NCBI GenBank assembly: GCA_025358515.1
Contig: JANYJG010000162.1
Span: 1 to 50,324, forward strand
DNA from: Chloroflexota bacterium
Lineage (GTDB): Bacteria > Chloroflexota > Limnocylindria > Limnocylindrales > CSP1-4
Length of the DNA: 50,324 nucleotides
Direction of reading: 5' to 3'
Of this stretch, positions 47,989 to 50,324 are shown piece by piece. How positions within the stretch are numbered: position 1 is the stretch's first letter; every line of letters starts with the position of its first letter. Position numbers and translations under genes: made by a program. The notes beneath the pieces were generated by a model. The model ran no database searches. It worked only from the letters and a program-made list of their open reading frames with translations, and had not been told where the DNA came from.

Positions 47989-49082
47989 AAGGCTTGGACC
48001 TGGGACGCCTGCGCTGGCGCCTGCTCATGGGCAACCTGCTGGTGGCTGGCGCGGGGGCCTTGGTCGTCGCCGTCGCCGTGAGCCTTGCCGCTCCGCAGGC
48101 CTTCGACAACGCAATGGGCAACGGAAACATGTTCGGCATGGGCGGCATGATGAGTGCGACCGTTTCCACGGCCTTCGGCGCGGCCGTCGGCTCGGCGCTC
48201 TTGCTCGGGCTCGTCGCAGCGGGCATCGTCGCTGTCGTGGTTGCCCTCGTCATCTCGGCCAGATTGGCGCGCCCGATCAGCGCTCTGGCGGAGGCAAGCG
48301 GCCGCATCGCAGCGGGCCACTACGACCAGAGAGTGCGGGGCGGCGGCGGCGAGCTCGGCCAGCTCGCCAACTCGTTCAACGCCATGGCGGCCTCCCTGGA
48401 AGAGACCGAACGTCGCCGGCTCGAGCTCATCGGTGACATCGCGCACGAGCTGCGGACGCCGATCGCGTCGCTGTCGGGGTATCTCGAGGGACTCGAGGAT
48501 GACGTCTTCAAGCCGGGGCCGGATACGTGGCGCGTTCTGGGCGACTCAACGGCCAGGCTGGCGCGCCTTGTCGACGACCTCTCCGACCTGTGGCGAGCCG
48601 AGGCGCACGAGATCGACCTGGTCCCCGAAGACCTCGACGGGCCGACCGTGCTCGCGGACGCGGTGGAGCGCCATCGGGCTGCCGCTGTGGGTCGGTCGAT
48701 CGAGCTCAGGGTTGCTGACGCCGTCCCCGTCCGGCTCAGGGCCGACCGCGCCCGTCTGACCCAGGTGCTCGACAATCTGGTCGGAAACGCCCTCCGGTAC
48801 ACCCCGGAAGGTGGGGCGGTCCGTCTTGCGCTAGCCAGTCACGACGGGATCGCCGCGATCACCGTCTCCGACACCGGGCCCGGCCTAAGCCCCGACCAGA
48901 TCAGCCGCGTATTCGAGCGCTTCTACCGCGCCGATCGGTCGCGCTCCCGAGAGGCGGGCGGCAGCGGGCTGGGTCTCGCGATCGCGAAGGCCCTCACCGA
49001 GGCTATGGACGGTCGGATATGGGCGACGAGTGCGGGCCTGGGGCACGGCGCGACCTTCGGACTGGAGCTTCCCAGGGCGTAG
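47985..49082 (+). CDS. Sensor histidine kinase with Met-rich extracytoplasmic loop
   Basis: NGNMFGMGGMM loop; HAMP; LIGDIAHELRTPIASLSGYLEGL, DNLVGNALRYTPEGG, DTGPGLSPDQISRVFERFYRAD. Confidence 0.92.
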   Translation: MKGLDLGRLRWRLLMGNLLVAGAGALVVAVAVSLAAPQAFDNAMGNGNMFGMGGMMSATVSTAFGAAVGSALLLGLVAAGIVAVVVALVISARLARPISALAEASGRIAAGHYDQRVRGGGGELGQLANSFNAMAASLEETERRRLELIGDIAHELRTPIASLSGYLEGLEDDVFKPGPDTWRVLGDSTARLARLVDDLSDLWRAEAHEIDLVPEDLDGPTVLADAVERHRAAAVGRSIELRVADAVPVRLRADRARLTQVLDNLVGNALRYTPEGGAVRLALASHDGIAAITVSDTGPGLSPDQISRVFERFYRADRSRSREAGGSGLGLAIAKALTEAMDGRIWATSAGLGHGATFGLELPRA

Positions 49083-49121
49083 ATGATGGGCCCAGCCTCT
49101 GTCAACTACGAGTGCTGGCAA

Positions 49122-50252
49122 CTACGAGTGCTGGCTCACGAGCCGGCTGCGCTGCCACAGGTATCGACGGGACTCGGCTCGAAGCCGCAGGAGCAGCTGT
49201 CGAACGACGAGGTAGACGACCAACGCGGCCACAAAGACGGCACCGTGAATCGGGCGCAGGTGGACGAGGGTGAGCGGGAGTGCGGCGGCGCCGATGAGCA
49301 AACCGGCGGCCGATTCCAGGAGCTGCGTGGGGATTCGACGTGCACCGATCCGGCGGTCCGACGACCACATGCCCCAGCGCGACGCCGTGATCCGGCCCGC
49401 GCAGCAGCCGGTTAGGAAGCAGCCGAGCCGGCCGATCGCCACAGCCAAGAACAGGCCGGGCGCGGTGGCGTCGAGATAGGCGCCGATCGGTAGACCAAAG
49501 GCGACGAGCGCGACGAGCGCGACGAGCAGTGCGGTCACGAGGAAACCGTCGACTGCCCAGCCGCCTTTCAGAATCGATTCACGCGGATGGAGTACCGCGT
49601 ACCACAGCTTCGCCCCTAGGAGGCCCGCGGCAAGAGCGAGCAGCGACACCAGCAGCGAGCGCGGCATTGCGATCTGCTCGCTCGCGAGGAGCGCGAACTG
49701 CATTGCGAAGGCGACGATGAGCCCGACGATGAACAGTGCGGTGTAACTGCCCGGTATCACGGCCGGGATCCGTGCCAGCGGCGCGGTCAGGGCCCAGCGT
49801 GTCTTGACAGTCGACGCCGGCGCGGTCTGGAGCGACCAGTGGCGCCACGACCAGGCTGCAGGCCTCAACGGTTCTGGGCTACGGCGCGTGCGGTCAGCGG
49901 CGCCTGCTCTAGCCAGGGTGCCCGAAACGGTCCACTCCCCGGGATTCAGGCCATATATCCAGGAGCTGATCGAAACCGGGCCGCTACCGGGCGCCACGAC
50001 TTCGATCGTCTCCTCGTGGCTGAACGTGTCGGCTGGTCCAGGGTGACCCTGGACGTCGGCCCGGCGTCCGCTCAGCCGGATCTTCGCCGAATACGGCTCG
50101 CCTGCCTCGCCTGAGTCAAACCAATGGCTCAGGACTAGCGCCTCGGGCTCGACCGCGGCGCCTGGCTCGCTGCTGGGGCGTGCCGCTTCAGTCGGCCGCT
50201 TCGATCTCGTGTTCGCGGTGTTCCTCCCCTTTCCCGTATTCCGTCGTGCCAC
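49122..50252 (-). CDS. Lgt-family (prolipoprotein diacylglyceryl transferase-like) membrane protein with N-terminal beta-rich domain
   Basis: C-terminal AVAIGRLGCFLTGCCAGRITASRWGMWSSDRRIGARRIPTQLLES; N-terminal ~150-aa non-Lgt region; GTG start with AGGAGG. Confidence 0.65.
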   Translation of the reverse strand: MARRNTGKGRNTANTRSKRPTEAARPSSEPGAAVEPEALVLSHWFDSGEAGEPYSAKIRLSGRRADVQGHPGPADTFSHEETIEVVAPGSGPVSISSWIYGLNPGEWTVSGTLARAGAADRTRRSPEPLRPAAWSWRHWSLQTAPASTVKTRWALTAPLARIPAVIPGSYTALFIVGLIVAFAMQFALLASEQIAMPRSLLVSLLALAAGLLGAKLWYAVLHPRESILKGGWAVDGFLVTALLVALVALVAFGLPIGAYLDATAPGLFLAVAIGRLGCFLTGCCAGRITASRWGMWSSDRRIGARRIPTQLLESAAGLLIGAAALPLTLVHLRPIHGAVFVAALVVYLVVRQLLLRLRAESRRYLWQRSRLVSQHS

Positions 50253-50302
50253 GTGCCAATCCTCCTGGATGCCGTTTACGAACGCCCCCGTCGGTCGATT
50301 CC

Positions 50303-50323
50303 ATGCTGTGGCTGGCTTCTGAG
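50303..50323 (-). promoter_or_regulatory. Partial array G at window edge: one CTCA unit + CAGCAT at canonical 15-bp spacing
   Basis: Minus strand CTCAGAAGCCA GCCA CAGCAT upstream of the 50252 gene. Confidence 0.35.
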
Positions 50324-50324
50324 A

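Noticed and set aside
49102-49133. 16-bp tandem duplication CAACTACGAGTGCTGG x2
   Set aside because: Real but isolated at the 3' end of the Lgt-like gene; likely simple slippage.

Overview
High-GC bacterial chromosome window, probably Chloroflexota-like (inferred from gene content and codon usage only). No rRNA, confident tRNA, CRISPR array or prophage was seen. Main blocks: (1) ~1.4-19 kb, a secretome/surface-glycan region with three GH99-like glycoside hydrolases, three PF04185-type phosphoesterases, a metallophosphoesterase-DNRLRE protein, a polyprenol-phosphate mannosyltransferase and a 1204-aa GtrA / HprK-like P-loop / GT39 fusion. (2) ~19.4-23.9 kb, MarR regulator plus heterodimeric ABC exporter. 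(3) ~24-33 kb, metabolic genes (LLM oxidoreductase, M24 peptidase, aldo/keto reductase, ketopantoate reductase, PlsY) and a TPR protein. (4) ~33.1-36 kb, a cysteine/transsulfuration operon preceded by a candidate leaderless Cys-codon leader peptide and intrinsic terminator. (5) ~36-50 kb, a copper-handling island (CopA, several cupredoxins, CcdA-like, HMA, YHS, two Lgt-family proteins, two two-component systems). The strongest discovery is in the copper island: six promoter regions, plus a seventh cut by the window edge, carry direct repeats CTCA-N7 at exact 11-bp period. The last repeat always starts exactly 15 bp before a putative -10 hexamer (mostly CANGAT-like), and three of these promoters are leaderless (6 nt from -10 to ATG). 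This looks like an undescribed OmpR-family response-regulator regulon. Second best is the cysteine attenuator. Also notable are two intergenic inverted-repeat elements sharing TTGCTCAA-N16-GCTAAG arms.
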